64,000 bases of DNA from Afipia massiliensis (GCF_001006325.2 NZ_LBIA02000001.1:2171501-2235500); one strand, 5' to 3'. Positions 34,044 through 42,567 are shown, counted from the stretch's first letter. Numbers and translations: made by a program. Notes: generated by a model not told the origin, from the letters alone.

Positions 34044-34126
34044 CGACCGCGAGCCACTGGCAAATCATATCATATTTACTAACAAGAATTTAGTGCAAAA
34101 ATTGGGAGAAAGAACAGGAGAATATG

Positions 34127-35611
34127 ATGTCGATTGCATATGATTACTCCCATGATACGCCCCGCGACGCCGTTGTCCTCCGCAAGCAGCTCCTGATCGA
34201 CGGCCGGCACATCGAGTCGGTGTCGGGCCGCACCTTCAAGACGCTCAATCCTGCGACAGAGGAGGTCATCGCGGTGATCTCCGAAGGTAACGAAGCTGAC
34301 GTCGAGCGCGCTGTCGTTGCTGCGCGCCGCGCCTTCTTGGGCGTCTGGGGCAACATGCGTCCGGCCGAGCGCGGCCACATCCTGTTCAGGCTTGCGGAAT
34401 TGATGAAGCAGCACGGCGATGAACTCGCCGAGCTGGAAAGCCGCGACGCGGGCAAGCCGATCTCGGCGGTGCTGCGGCAGGATCTTCCCGCCGCCATCGA
34501 CACGCTGACCTATTACGCCGGCTGGGCCGACAAGATTCACGGCGACACCGTGCCGACGCGCGGCGACGCGCTGACCTACACCGTGCGCGAACCGGTCGGG
34601 GTGGTGGCGGTGATCGTGCCGTGGAATTTTCCGCTGATGATCGGCATGTGGAAGCTCGCGCCGGCGCTGGCCTGCGGCTGCACCGTGGTGATGAAGCCTG
34701 CCGAATTGACCTCGCTGTCGGCGCTGCGGATCGGCGAGCTTGCACTGGAAGCAGGTCTGCCGCCGGGCGTGCTGAACATCGTGCCGGGCCCGGGCCGTGT
34801 GGTCGGCGACGCGCTGGTCAATCATCCCGGCGTGGACAAGGTGACCTTCACCGGATCGCCCGGCGTCGGCCGCGGCATCCTTCGCGGTGCGGCGGGCAAC
34901 TTCAAGCGCGTGTCGCTCGAACTTGGCGGCAAGTCGGCCAACGTGATCTTCGACGATGCCGATCTTGACGCGGCCACCAAGGCGGCTGCGGCGGGAATCT
35001 TCTTTAATGCGGGGCAGGTGTGCTCGGCCGGTTCTCGCGTGCTGGCGCATGAGAACGTCTACGACGAAGTGGTCGAGCGGCTCACGGCGCGCGCGAAAGC
35101 CTTGCGCATGGGCGACACCGCGGACAAGATCACGGCGCTCGGTCCGGTGATTTCCGAAAAGCAGATGAAGTCGATCCTCGACTATATCGATATCGGTGAG
35201 AGGGAAGGCGCATCACTCGTCTCCGGTGGTGAACGCGTCGGCGACCGCGGCTATTACATCAGCCCGGCGGTGTTCGCGAACGTGAAGCACGAGATGCGAA
35301 TTTCGCAGGAAGAAATATTCGGGCCCGTGGTCAGCGTCATCAAGTTCAAGGATGAAGCCGATGCGCTGCGGATAGCCAACGGCACCGCATTCAGCCTCGC
35401 CGCTGGCGTATGGAGCCGCGACATGGGTCGCGTGCAGCGCTTCGCGAAGAAGGCGAAGGCCGGCACGGTCTGGATCAATACCTATGGCTACACCGACGTG
35501 CGGTTGCCGTGGGGCGGTGCGGGCGATTCGGGTTTCGGCCGCGAACACGGCACCGAAGCGCTCGCGAATTTCACCGAGCCGAAAGCGGTCTGGATGAACC
35601 TGAACGTTTGA
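34127..35611 (+). CDS. NAD(P)+-dependent aldehyde dehydrogenase
   Basis: A 494-aa class of the ALDH superfamily oxidising an aldehyde to a carboxylate. 'VIVPWNFPLMIGMWKLAPALA' near residue 160, the nucleotide-binding 'FTGSPGVGRG', general base Glu in 'LELGGKS' near 267 and nucleophile Cys in 'NAGQVCSAGS' near 301 are intact, as is 'EEIFGPV'. The closest types are betaine- or gamma-aminobutyraldehyde-like enzymes, but the substrate is not readable. ATG ATG doublet at 34124; AGGAG spacing favours the second. Divergent from the ModE-like regulator, followed by a terminator. Confidence 0.93.
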   Translation: MSIAYDYSHDTPRDAVVLRKQLLIDGRHIESVSGRTFKTLNPATEEVIAVISEGNEADVERAVVAARRAFLGVWGNMRPAERGHILFRLAELMKQHGDELAELESRDAGKPISAVLRQDLPAAIDTLTYYAGWADKIHGDTVPTRGDALTYTVREPVGVVAVIVPWNFPLMIGMWKLAPALACGCTVVMKPAELTSLSALRIGELALEAGLPPGVLNIVPGPGRVVGDALVNHPGVDKVTFTGSPGVGRGILRGAAGNFKRVSLELGGKSANVIFDDADLDAATKAAAAGIFFNAGQVCSAGSRVLAHENVYDEVVERLTARAKALRMGDTADKITALGPVISEKQMKSILDYIDIGEREGASLVSGGERVGDRGYYISPAVFANVKHEMRISQEEIFGPVVSVIKFKDEADALRIANGTAFSLAAGVWSRDMGRVQRFAKKAKAGTVWINTYGYTDVRLPWGGAGDSGFGREHGTEALANFTEPKAVWMNLNV

Positions 35612-35657
35612 GACCTTGTTTGGGCGCACTTTCCCTCCCAGGAATGCTCGAGCACAC

Positions 35658-35685
35658 ACGCGGGCCGGAAGGCCCGCGTTTTTTT
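35658..35685 (+). terminator. Terminator of the aldehyde dehydrogenase gene
   Basis: ACGCGGGCC, GGAA loop, GGCCCGCGT, followed by a T-run (seven T from 35679). The 9-bp stem is perfect. Confidence 0.92.
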
Positions 35686-35774
35686 ACGGCGGTATCCTGT
35701 ATCCCTGGATTGCCGGATTTGATCGTCCATGATCCGATGCAACGAGCTAGACCGTCATTTCGCTTGTACGGGTG

Positions 35775-36578
35775 ATGAAAAGTTTTCAGTCGATCGTGGT
35801 GCTTGCGATAGCCGCTTATGCCGCGGTCGCGGTGGCGCTGTATGTCTTTCAGCGGCTGCTGCTTTATCCGGTGCCGGAAACGACGAGAACCGATCCCGCC
35901 GCAGCAGGATTTCCGGAAGCGCGGGAAGTCATGCTCGAGACCAGGGACGGCGAGAAGGTCATCGTCTGGCACGTCGCGCCGAAAGTGGGGAAGCCGGTCG
36001 TGCTGTTCTTTCACGGCAACGGCGAAGTGCTGGCGTGGCGTATTCCGCGCTTTCGCGCCATCACCGCCGACGGCACCGGCCTCATCGCCCTGTCGTTCCG
36101 CGGGTATGGCGGGTCCAGCGGCAAGCCTACCGAAGATGGGCTGCTGAACGACGGAGCGGCGGCTTATGCGTTCGCAGCGGCGCATTACCCGCCGGAGCGC
36201 ATCGTGCCGTGGGGCTATTCGCTCGGCTCCGGCGTCGCGGTCGCCATCGCCGCGAGCCAGCCGGTCGGCAAACTCATTCTTGAAGCGCCCTATACATCGG
36301 TCGCCGATATCGCCGCGTCGCTGTTCTGGTACATGCCGGTGCGCTGGCTGATGCGGGATACATTCCGGTCTGATGAGCGCATGGCCAGCGTGAAAGTCCC
36401 GCTGCTCATCATGCACGGAGAGAAGGATACGGTGGTCCCGGCGCAACTGGGGCGGCGGTTGTTCGATCTTGCGCCCGGTCCGAAACGCTTCGTGCCGTTC
36501 CCGCTCGGCACCCACATCAATCTGGACGACACCGGCGCGGTGGATGTTGCGCGCGCCTTCATGGCCGGCAAGGACTAG
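35775..36578 (+). CDS. Membrane-anchored alpha/beta hydrolase (ABHD13/17-like)
   Basis: A 267-aa protein: an N-terminal transmembrane anchor (VVLAIAAYAAVAVALYVFQ) followed by the hydrolase fold. 'VLFFHGNGEVLAW' (oxyanion region) near residue 78, nucleophile in 'GYSLGSG' near residue 152, acid in 'HGEKDTVVP' near 217 and histidine in 'LGTHINL' near 244. Family members are peptidase-like or esterase-like; substrate unknown. A GTG just upstream (35772) is an alternative start. Monocistronic between two terminators. Confidence 0.85.
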   Translation: MKSFQSIVVLAIAAYAAVAVALYVFQRLLLYPVPETTRTDPAAAGFPEAREVMLETRDGEKVIVWHVAPKVGKPVVLFFHGNGEVLAWRIPRFRAITADGTGLIALSFRGYGGSSGKPTEDGLLNDGAAAYAFAAAHYPPERIVPWGYSLGSGVAVAIAASQPVGKLILEAPYTSVADIAASLFWYMPVRWLMRDTFRSDERMASVKVPLLIMHGEKDTVVPAQLGRRLFDLAPGPKRFVPFPLGTHINLDDTGAVDVARAFMAGKD

Positions 36579-36592
36579 TTCTCGCTCAAACA

Positions 36593-36620
36593 AAAACGCG
36601 GACCGTGAGGCCCGCGTTTT
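36593..36620. terminator. Bidirectional terminator between hydrolase and rpsU
   Basis: AAAACGCGG.CC, GTGA loop, GG.CCGCGTTTT, one mismatch. A-tract and T-tract on both sides allow function in both directions. Confidence 0.85.
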
Positions 36621-36644
36621 CGTATCTAAAACTGTTGAGATCGC

Positions 36645-36956
36645 TTAGCGCGGTCCACGCGGACCGGCACCAGCGCCTGCGCCTCCACGGCCACCAGCAG
36701 CGCCGCGATCACCGCCCGGACCAGCGCCGAACACCGGCTTCGGCTTCATCGGCAGCAGGCCTTCGCGCTGCAGCTTCTTGCGCGCGAGCTTGCGAGCACG
36801 GCGAACGGCTTCCGCCTTTTCGCGAGCCTTCTTCTCGGAGGGCTTTTCGTAATGACCGCGGAGCTTCATCTCGCGGAAAATGCCCTCGCGCTGCATCTTT
36901 TTCTTCAGCGCCTTGAGAGCCTGGTCGACATTGTTATCGCGGACGAGAACCTGCAC
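36645..36956 (-). CDS. rpsU: 30S ribosomal protein S21 with Gly/Arg-rich tail
   Basis: A 103-aa protein. The first 65 residues are a standard S21 ([20 protein letters not shown], '[19 protein letters not shown]'), a small-subunit protein needed for mRNA recruitment. The last 30 residues form a Gly/Arg/Ala-rich tail ([12 protein letters not shown] and similar) absent from E. coli S21 (71 aa) but seen in Rhizobiales. It is monocistronic here, unlike the rpsU-dnaG-rpoD operon of enterobacteria. Confidence 0.96.
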   Translation of the reverse strand: MQVLVRDNNVDQALKALKKKMQREGIFREMKLRGHYEKPSEKKAREKAEAVRRARKLARKKLQREGLLPMKPKPVFGAGPGGDRGAAGGRGGAGAGAGPRGPR

Positions 36957-37225
36957 GCGGCATCCTCTTTGGTTTCAATCAGGAATTCAGGAGACGACGA
37001 AGGGCCGACTAAAGGCCACGCCCTTCCCATCAAGGGCGCGGATGTACCAGATCAAACCGGGAATGTCCACCTGTGGACGGCCTTTTTCCAGGGCCCGAAT
37101 GTCACGATTTCGGGGCAAATTGGATGGGCCGGGCCCGCGATTCGGGGGAGTTTAGGAAGGCTTAAGACTCCGATTTCTACGGTTCCCGCCATTGAGGTGA
37201 TCCAACACCACTGGGGAGACGTGAC

Positions 37226-37942
37226 ATGAATACGAAGAAGTATGCCGCCGAGGTCATCGGCACGTTCTGGCTCACATTTGCAGGCTGCGGCAGCGCCGTC
37301 CTTGCGGCGGCTTTTCCACAGGTGGGCATCGGCCTGCTCGGGGTCTCGTTCGCGTTCGGCCTGAGCGTGGTGACGATGGCCTTTGCTATCGGTCATATTT
37401 CAGGGTGCCATCTCAATCCCGCCGTCACCGTTGGCTTGGCCGCAGGCGGCCGCTTCCCTGCAAGCCAGATTGTTCCCTACATCATTGCCCAGGTGATCGG
37501 AGCCGTGCTTGGCGCGGGCCTGCTCTACGTCATTGCCAGCGGCAAAGCCGGGTTCGACCTCGCAGGCGGTTTCGCCTCCAATGGCTATGCGGACCATTCG
37601 CCCGGTAAATACAGCCTTCTGGCTGCCTTTGTGTGTGAAGTGGCGATGACTGCGATGTTCCTGTTCATCATCATGGGGGCGACCCACGGCAAGGCGCCGG
37701 CCGGCTTCGCGCCGCTGGCGATCGGTCTTGCGCTGGTGATGATCCATCTCGTCAGCATCCCCGTCACCAATACCTCGGTGAACCCGGCGCGCAGCACCGG
37801 TCCCGCGCTGTTCGTCGGCGGATGGGCCATTCAGCAGCTTTGGCTGTTCTGGGTCGCGCCGATCATCGGCGGCATTATCGGCGGCGTGGTCTATCGCTGG
37901 CTGAGCGACGAGCCGGCGGGCATCGTGGCCGGCAACAAGTAA
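37226..37942 (+). CDS. aqpZ: Aquaporin Z
   Basis: A 238-aa water channel with six transmembrane helices and both NPA motifs: HLNPAVT near residue 63 and VNPARSTGP near 186. The selectivity filter fits water-specific AqpZ: Phe in the first helix (FAFGLSV), a His in '[18 protein letters not shown]' and Arg after the second NPA. GGGGAG lies 7 nt before the ATG. Monocistronic with a strong terminator. A weak CtrA-like site (TTTA-N7-TTAA) lies about 60 nt upstream. Confidence 0.95.
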   Translation: MNTKKYAAEVIGTFWLTFAGCGSAVLAAAFPQVGIGLLGVSFAFGLSVVTMAFAIGHISGCHLNPAVTVGLAAGGRFPASQIVPYIIAQVIGAVLGAGLLYVIASGKAGFDLAGGFASNGYADHSPGKYSLLAAFVCEVAMTAMFLFIIMGATHGKAPAGFAPLAIGLALVMIHLVSIPVTNTSVNPARSTGPALFVGGWAIQQLWLFWVAPIIGGIIGGVVYRWLSDEPAGIVAGNK

Positions 37943-37958
37943 GCTCCGATCAAGCAAG

Positions 37959-37988
37959 AAGGCCGCCGCGAGCAATCGCGGCGGCCTT
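37959..37988. terminator. Terminator between aqpZ and purK
   Basis: A perfect 12-bp stem, AAGGCCGCCGCG with CGCGGCGGCCTT, and a 6-nt loop between converging genes. TTT follows on the plus strand and TTCTTGCTTG on the minus strand. Confidence 0.85.
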
Positions 37989-38003
37989 TGTCTTTGGACG
38001 CTT

Positions 38004-39098
38004 TCAGGACTGCTTGACCTCGGTCACATGGCCCATCTTGCGGCCCGGCCGGGGGGCGCCCTTGCCGTAGAGGTGCACCGTGGCGCCGGGAACGCCGAGC
38101 CACTTGCCGTAGTCGAGGATGTCGTCGCCGATCAGGTTGGTCATGGTGACGTCGCCGTGCCGGACCGGGTGCGCCAGCGGCCAGCCGGCGATGGCGCGGA
38201 TGTGCTGCTCGAACTGCGACACCGAGGCCCCGTCCAGCGTCCAGTGGCCGGAGTTATGCACCCGGGGGGCAATTTCGTTGACCAGCAGGCTCGGACCGTC
38301 CTTGCCGGGTACAACGAACAGTTCCACCGCCAGCACGCCGACATAGTCCAGCGCAGTCGCGATTTTCTCCGCGATGACACGCGCCTGCGCCGCAAGCTCA
38401 TCGGAAATGCGCGCCGGCGCATGGGAAAACTTCAGGATGTGGTCGCGATGTTCGTTCTCGGTGACATCAAAGCAGACCACTTCGCCGCTGGCGCTGCGCG
38501 CTGCGACAACGGAAATCTCGCGCTCATACGGCACGAAGGCTTCGAGAATCGCGGAGCGCGTTTCGAGATCGGCCCACACCGCTTCAGGATCGTCGCCCTC
38601 GCGGACCACGACCTGGCCCTTGCCGTCGTAGCCGAAGCGCCGGGTCTTGAGCACCGCAGGCAGACCGATCTGGCCGATCGCCGTCTTCAGTTCCTGCGCG
38701 GACGAGACGTCGGCATAACGCGCGGTGGCGATGCCGAGCTTGGTGACGAAGTTCTTTTCCGCGAACCGGTCCTGCACGGTTTCCAGCACCCCCGGGTCCG
38801 GCAGCACCGGGCGGCGGGCCGACAGGATCATGGCCGTGGACGAGGGGATGTTCTCGAACTCATAGGTGATGACGGCGACGTCCGACGCGAACAGTTCCAG
38901 CGCTTCGACGTCGGCATATTCCGCGCAGGTCGCGTTCTGCACCACGTCGAAGGCCGGTGAATCCGGATCCGGAGAAAACACCTGTGCCTTGAGACCAAGA
39001 CGCGCGGCAGCGAGTGCGAGCATCCTGCCCAACTGCCCGCCGCCGAGAATTCCGATGGTGTCGCCTGGTTTCAGCGTCACCCGACCTGAAGATGTCAC
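38004..39098 (-). CDS. purK: N5-carboxyaminoimidazole ribonucleotide synthase
   Basis: A 364-aa ATP-grasp enzyme carboxylating AIR to N5-CAIR with ATP and bicarbonate in purine synthesis. 'IGILGGGQLGRMLALAA' at the N-terminus, 'RRFGYDGKGQ' (ATP-binding loop) near 155, and 'VNEIAPRVHNSGHWTLDGA' near 268 are all conserved. The start is GTG (39098); another GTG at 39080 is possible. A double-hairpin element separates it from purE, which is upstream on the same strand, so both are likely on one transcript with a structured spacer. Confidence 0.95.
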   Translation of the reverse strand: MTSSGRVTLKPGDTIGILGGGQLGRMLALAAARLGLKAQVFSPDPDSPAFDVVQNATCAEYADVEALELFASDVAVITYEFENIPSSTAMILSARRPVLPDPGVLETVQDRFAEKNFVTKLGIATARYADVSSAQELKTAIGQIGLPAVLKTRRFGYDGKGQVVVREGDDPEAVWADLETRSAILEAFVPYEREISVVAARSASGEVVCFDVTENEHRDHILKFSHAPARISDELAAQARVIAEKIATALDYVGVLAVELFVVPGKDGPSLLVNEIAPRVHNSGHWTLDGASVSQFEQHIRAIAGWPLAHPVRHGDVTMTNLIGDDILDYGKWLGVPGATVHLYGKGAPRPGRKMGHVTEVKQS

Positions 39099-39103
39099 TT
39101 AGA

Positions 39104-39266
39104 TTAGTGTCCCGTATCCGACGTTCGCTTTACTCTGCAGCGCCTTCCGAGCGAACGTCGGATACGAAAGGACACTAACAAATTGTAATCCTAGTGATCC
39201 TTTGGTTCTGACATTCGTAAGAGTGCCTGCGAAGAGAGGATACGAATGTCAGAACCGGATCACTAG
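39104..39266. repeat. Composite double-hairpin element, copy 3
   Basis: Hairpin A, 39104-39178: 9-bp TTAGTGTCC/GGACACTAA, right bulge AAA, 17-bp inner stem, 20-nt loop with CAGCGCC. A 12-nt linker follows. Hairpin B, 39191-39266: 9-bp CTAGTGATC/GATCACTAG, CTTT/G internal loop, 15-bp GGTTCTGACATTCGT and its complement, 23-nt loop. Its right end supplies the TAG stop of purE. It fills the purE-purK gap. Confidence 0.88.
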
Positions 39267-39748
39267 GTATCCTCTGGGCGCTCGCTTACGGCCTCGGTCT
39301 GCTGCTTGCGCCATGTCGCAAGCCGGGTTGCAAGGCCGGCATCGCTGAGTGCCAGCACGCTTGCAGCGAGTAAGGCGGCATTGATAGCGCCGGACTTTCC
39401 GATCGCCAAGGTGCCGACCGGAATTCCGGCCGGCATTTGCACAATGGAGTACAGGGAATCGACGCCCGAGAGCGCCTTGGATTCCACTGGAACACCGAAC
39501 ACCGGAAGTTCCGTCAGGGATGCTGCCATGCCCGGCAGATGGGCCGCGCCGCCTGCGCCAGCGATGATGACCTTGAAGCCGGCGGTCTTGGCTCCCTTGG
39601 CGAAGGCATAGAGCCGCTCGGGGGTGCGGTGCGCGGAGACGATGCGCGCCTCGTGTGCAACGCCGAGCGCGGTCAGGGTCACTGCGGCGTGACGCATGGT
39701 CTCCCAGTCAGACTGGCTTCCCATGATAATGGCAACAGGGGCGGTCAT
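39263..39748 (-). CDS. purE: 5-(carboxyamino)imidazole ribonucleotide mutase
   Basis: A 161-aa class I PurE converting N5-CAIR to CAIR. '[17 protein letters not shown]' (phosphate loop and catalytic region), 'SAHRTPERL' with the catalytic His, and '[12 protein letters not shown]' are present. It is the first gene of the purE-purK unit. The stop codon TAG is part of the CTAG end of the adjacent repeat element, so the original C-terminus may have been changed by its insertion. Confidence 0.96.
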   Translation of the reverse strand: MTAPVAIIMGSQSDWETMRHAAVTLTALGVAHEARIVSAHRTPERLYAFAKGAKTAGFKVIIAGAGGAAHLPGMAASLTELPVFGVPVESKALSGVDSLYSIVQMPAGIPVGTLAIGKSGAINAALLAASVLALSDAGLATRLATWRKQQTEAVSERPEDT

Positions 39749-39844
39749 TTGGAATCTTCAAAAAAGAGCAGAAAAAGAGGGCGGATTATAGGGTTGCGCC
39801 CCTGCGTGGCAAGCTACCGCGAATCCGTTATCCTTTCATGGTCA

Positions 39845-40612
39845 ATGGCCGTGCCGGTCGAGCGGATTAAAGGCGAAAACGTGAAGAAAGCGCGCGGCAA
39901 AGTGGCATCACGGGGTCCGACGACAAAGAAGCGGCCCGGGCGCGCCGCGAGCCGAAGCAAATCCACAGCAAAATCGACCGCAAAATCCGCTTCGAAGATC
40001 ACCCCGCTGAAACCCAAGCGCAAGCCGGCAGCGGCCCCTCTGGCCAAGGCGAAGCGGCAGGTCTCGGCCCTGAAGGCGGAACTCGCCGCGGCGCAGGCCC
40101 GGATCGACGAACTGCAGGCGTGGGCCGACACCGATTTCCTGCTGAACATCTACAACCGCCGCGGCTTCGAGCGGGAACTGGACCGGTCGATCGCCTACAT
40201 CCGCCGCTACAACGCCACCGGGGCGCTGATCGTGCTCGATGTCGATCGTCTCAAACCAATCAATGACACGTTCGGTCATGCGGCGGGCGACGCAGTGCTG
40301 AAGGGCGTGGTTGCGGTGCTGATGCGCCATGTCCGCTCGTCGGATGTAGTGGGGCGGCTCGGCGGCGACGAATTCGGCTTGCTGCTCTGGAATTTGACTG
40401 AAGTCGATGCGCTGGCAAAGGCGGTCGCTCTGGAAGAGGCGATTGACCGGCTGACATTCGTTTTCAAGGGCCGGTCCGTCGTGGCTGGTGCATCGACGGG
40501 TACTGCGCTGATTGATGCGGTGACCGATGCGGCATCCGTGATGGAAGCTGCCGACCGAGCGATGTACACGCGAAAGACCCTGCGGCGTGACCACGCGCGC
40601 TCGGCGCTCTGA
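39845..40612 (+). CDS. Diguanylate cyclase (single GGDEF domain)
   Basis: A 255-aa soluble protein. The N-terminal 70 residues are very basic and Ser/Thr/Lys-rich, followed by a short coiled coil ('RQVSALKAELAAAQARIDELQ') and the GGDEF domain from 'TDFLLNIYNRRGFEREL'. The active site GRLGGDEFG is intact and the inhibitory site RSSD lies five residues before it, so product inhibition by c-di-GMP is expected. No sensor domain is present. The basic tail might bind nucleic acid or membrane; inference. Start ATG 39845, or GTG 39881. Divergent from purE. Confidence 0.88.
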   Translation: MAVPVERIKGENVKKARGKVASRGPTTKKRPGRAASRSKSTAKSTAKSASKITPLKPKRKPAAAPLAKAKRQVSALKAELAAAQARIDELQAWADTDFLLNIYNRRGFERELDRSIAYIRRYNATGALIVLDVDRLKPINDTFGHAAGDAVLKGVVAVLMRHVRSSDVVGRLGGDEFGLLLWNLTEVDALAKAVALEEAIDRLTFVFKGRSVVAGASTGTALIDAVTDAASVMEAADRAMYTRKTLRRDHARSAL

Positions 40613-40619
40613 CGGATTG

Positions 40620-40835
40620 CTAGGCGATGATGTCGGGCGTGATCTGATCTTCGATGAAGGAAATCCGGTCACGCAACTGCAGCTTGCGTTTTTTCAAACG
40701 CTGCAATCTGAGCAGGTCGGGCGCGGGCGACTGATGCAGCGCCTCGATGGCGGCATCCAGATCGCGATGCTCCTGCTGCAATTGCGCCAATTCAAGCGCG
40801 AATTCGTTGTTGTCCTGATCTACCATAACCGTCAT
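40620..40835 (-). CDS. YdcH family protein (DUF465), copy 1
   Basis: A 71-aa coiled-coil protein of the DUF465/YdcH family: 'ELAQLQQEHRDLDAAIEAL' and 'RLKKRKLQLRDRISFIED' are the two helices. Function is not established. Its end lies 8 nt from the stop of the converging diguanylate cyclase gene. A related copy is encoded divergently at 41204. Confidence 0.85.
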   Translation of the reverse strand: MTVMVDQDNNEFALELAQLQQEHRDLDAAIEALHQSPAPDLLRLQRLKKRKLQLRDRISFIEDQITPDIIA

Positions 40836-41049
40836 TTGACTGAATTCGCCCGGTCTTTCAGCTAGGTGTCATAGGTGACGCTGAAAGCATCTGCATGATT
40901 GTCATTGCAGAAAATCGTTACCAACTCCAGCGACGGTAACGCGGGAAAGGTTCCCTCACAATTCGTTTCCCTTGGATGCGAAAATTTTGAAAGACTGTTC
41001 TCGACTCCGCTGTCGACAGACGGCTCCTGTCATGTAGACTTAACCGTCC

Positions 41050-41100
41050 GGAGCAAATTCAGCAAAAGTGGGATACCGGTTTTGCGCCCGAATTTACTCC
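41050..41100. repeat. REP-like palindrome, family 2 (third copy)
   Basis: GGAGCAAATTC pairs with GAATTTACTCC (one mismatch), then GCAAAA with TTTTGC around GTGGGATACCGG. The outer stem is unlike the copy at 23867, but the core is the same. It lies in the 368-nt gap between the two YdcH genes, in which nothing else is recognised. Confidence 0.7.
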
Positions 41101-41203
41101 TACTGAGAGAGAAGGAGCGCGTTTTCTTCACGCGAACCGGACGCCACTTCGCTTGAAAACGTGCTTTGTCCGATCTGAGGTCCACTTACACAGGAGACTT
41201 CTT

Positions 41204-41380
41204 ATGGCAATTCAGGCGCATCTCGTTGAGCTGGAACGTAAACACGAGGTTCTGGAAAACGAATTGCACGATGCTCTCCAGCATCTTTCCACCGACGACC
41301 TCCAGATTATCGAACTGAAGCGCCGCAAGCTGGTGCTCAAGGATCAAATCGAGCGCATCAAGCTCGCACCGGTCCACTAA
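41204..41380 (+). CDS. YdcH family protein (DUF465), copy 2
   Basis: A 58-aa coiled-coil protein, shorter than copy 1: 'VELERKHEVLENELHDALQH' and 'IELKRRKLVLKDQIERIK'. The two copies share the E-x-K-R-R-K-L-x-L-K/R-D pattern of the second helix. CAGGAG lies 8 nt before the ATG. Paired divergent YdcH genes are frequent in Rhizobiales; roles are unknown. Confidence 0.88.
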   Translation: MAIQAHLVELERKHEVLENELHDALQHLSTDDLQIIELKRRKLVLKDQIERIKLAPVH

Positions 41381-41457
41381 CACCCTTCATCGACGGAATC
41401 CTTCCGGCAGTTCAAAGCGATGCTCGTAACGGCAACAGCTGCCGTTGCGAGAACCGG

Positions 41458-42567
41458 CTACGCCTGGACTCTGGCGGCGCGCGCGACTTCGTCCGCGATG
41501 GCGAGGGATGACGTGAGGCCGGGTGACTCGATCCCGAACAGGTTGACCAGTCCCGCAAGGCCATGGTCCTGCGGCCCCTGGATCACGAAATCCTGCCGGG
41601 CGACGGCGGGCGGTACGATCTTGGGCCGGATTCCGGAATAGCTCGGCGTCAGGGCGCCGTCGGGCAGCGTCGGCCAGTAGCGCCGGATCGCGGGATAAAA
41701 CCGCTCGGCCCGCGCCGGGTCGACGGCATAGTCGAGGCTATCGACCCATTCCACGTCCGGTCCGAATTTCGCCTGGCCGCCGAGATCGATGGTCAGATGG
41801 ACGCCAAGGCCGCCCGGCTCCGGCACTGGATAGATCAGGTGCGAGAACGGCGCGCGCGTGCTGCAACTGAAGTAGTTGCCCTTGGCGTAATAGCTGGTCG
41901 GGATGCGCTCGGACGGCATGCCCTCAATGGTGCGGGCGATGGCGGGCGCATTGAGCCCCGCCGAATTGATCAGCACCCGGCATTGCAGCGCCATCGGTGT
42001 GTCGCCGCCGATCTCGATTTCGAATCCTTCCTGAATGGCCTTTGCGCGCAAAAGCGGCGCATGAAATGCGAGTGCTCCGCCGGCGTCCTCGATCTCGCCG
42101 CGCAGCGCCAGCATATAGGCATGGCTGTCGACGATGCCGGTGGATGGCGACAGCAATGCGCCGGTGCAATGCAATGCTGGTTCCAGCGCGCGTGCCTCGG
42201 CGGCAGACAACATGCGCATATCGTCCACGCCGTTGGCTTCGGCGTGCGATTTGATCGAAACCAGCTTCTCGTCCTCATTGGGTGCGGTTGCGACAATCAG
42301 CTTGCCGCAGCGGCGGTACGGCACACCATGTTCGTCGCAGTAGCTATAGAGGGCCTGCTTGCCGGCGACGCACAGGCGCGCCATCAGGCTTCCGGCCGGA
42401 TAATAGATTCCGGCGTGAATCACCTCGCTGTTGCGCGAGGACGTTCCGGTCCCGATGTCGCCGGCCGCCTCGACCACCACGACTTCAAGCCCGGCCCGCG
42501 CCAGCCGCCGTGCGGCGGCCAGGCCTACGACGCCGGCACCGACCACCACACACTCAACGCTGTCCAT
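41458..42567 (-). CDS. FAD-dependent oxidoreductase of the DAO/LhgO type
   Basis: A 369-aa flavoprotein. The N-terminal dinucleotide motif '[19 protein letters not shown]' and '[16 protein letters not shown]' are typical of the L-2-hydroxyglutarate dehydrogenase/oxidase (LhgO) and glycerol-3-phosphate-like branch of the DAO family; '[11 protein letters not shown]' and '[14 protein letters not shown]' near the end match the same branch. It probably oxidises L-2-hydroxyglutarate or a related hydroxy acid; LhgO is an inference from motif pattern. Divergent from the GGDEF-EAL gene. Confidence 0.85.
   Translation of the reverse strand: MDSVECVVVGAGVVGLAAARRLARAGLEVVVVEAAGDIGTGTSSRNSEVIHAGIYYPAGSLMARLCVAGKQALYSYCDEHGVPYRRCGKLIVATAPNEDEKLVSIKSHAEANGVDDMRMLSAAEARALEPALHCTGALLSPSTGIVDSHAYMLALRGEIEDAGGALAFHAPLLRAKAIQEGFEIEIGGDTPMALQCRVLINSAGLNAPAIARTIEGMPSERIPTSYYAKGNYFSCSTRAPFSHLIYPVPEPGGLGVHLTIDLGGQAKFGPDVEWVDSLDYAVDPARAERFYPAIRRYWPTLPDGALTPSYSGIRPKIVPPAVARQDFVIQGPQDHGLAGLVNLFGIESPGLTSSLAIADEVARAARVQA

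Noticed and set aside
37151-37165. CtrA-like site TTTA-N7-TTAA before aqpZ
   Set aside because: One mismatch in a position of the core; several such sites are expected by chance in 64 kb.
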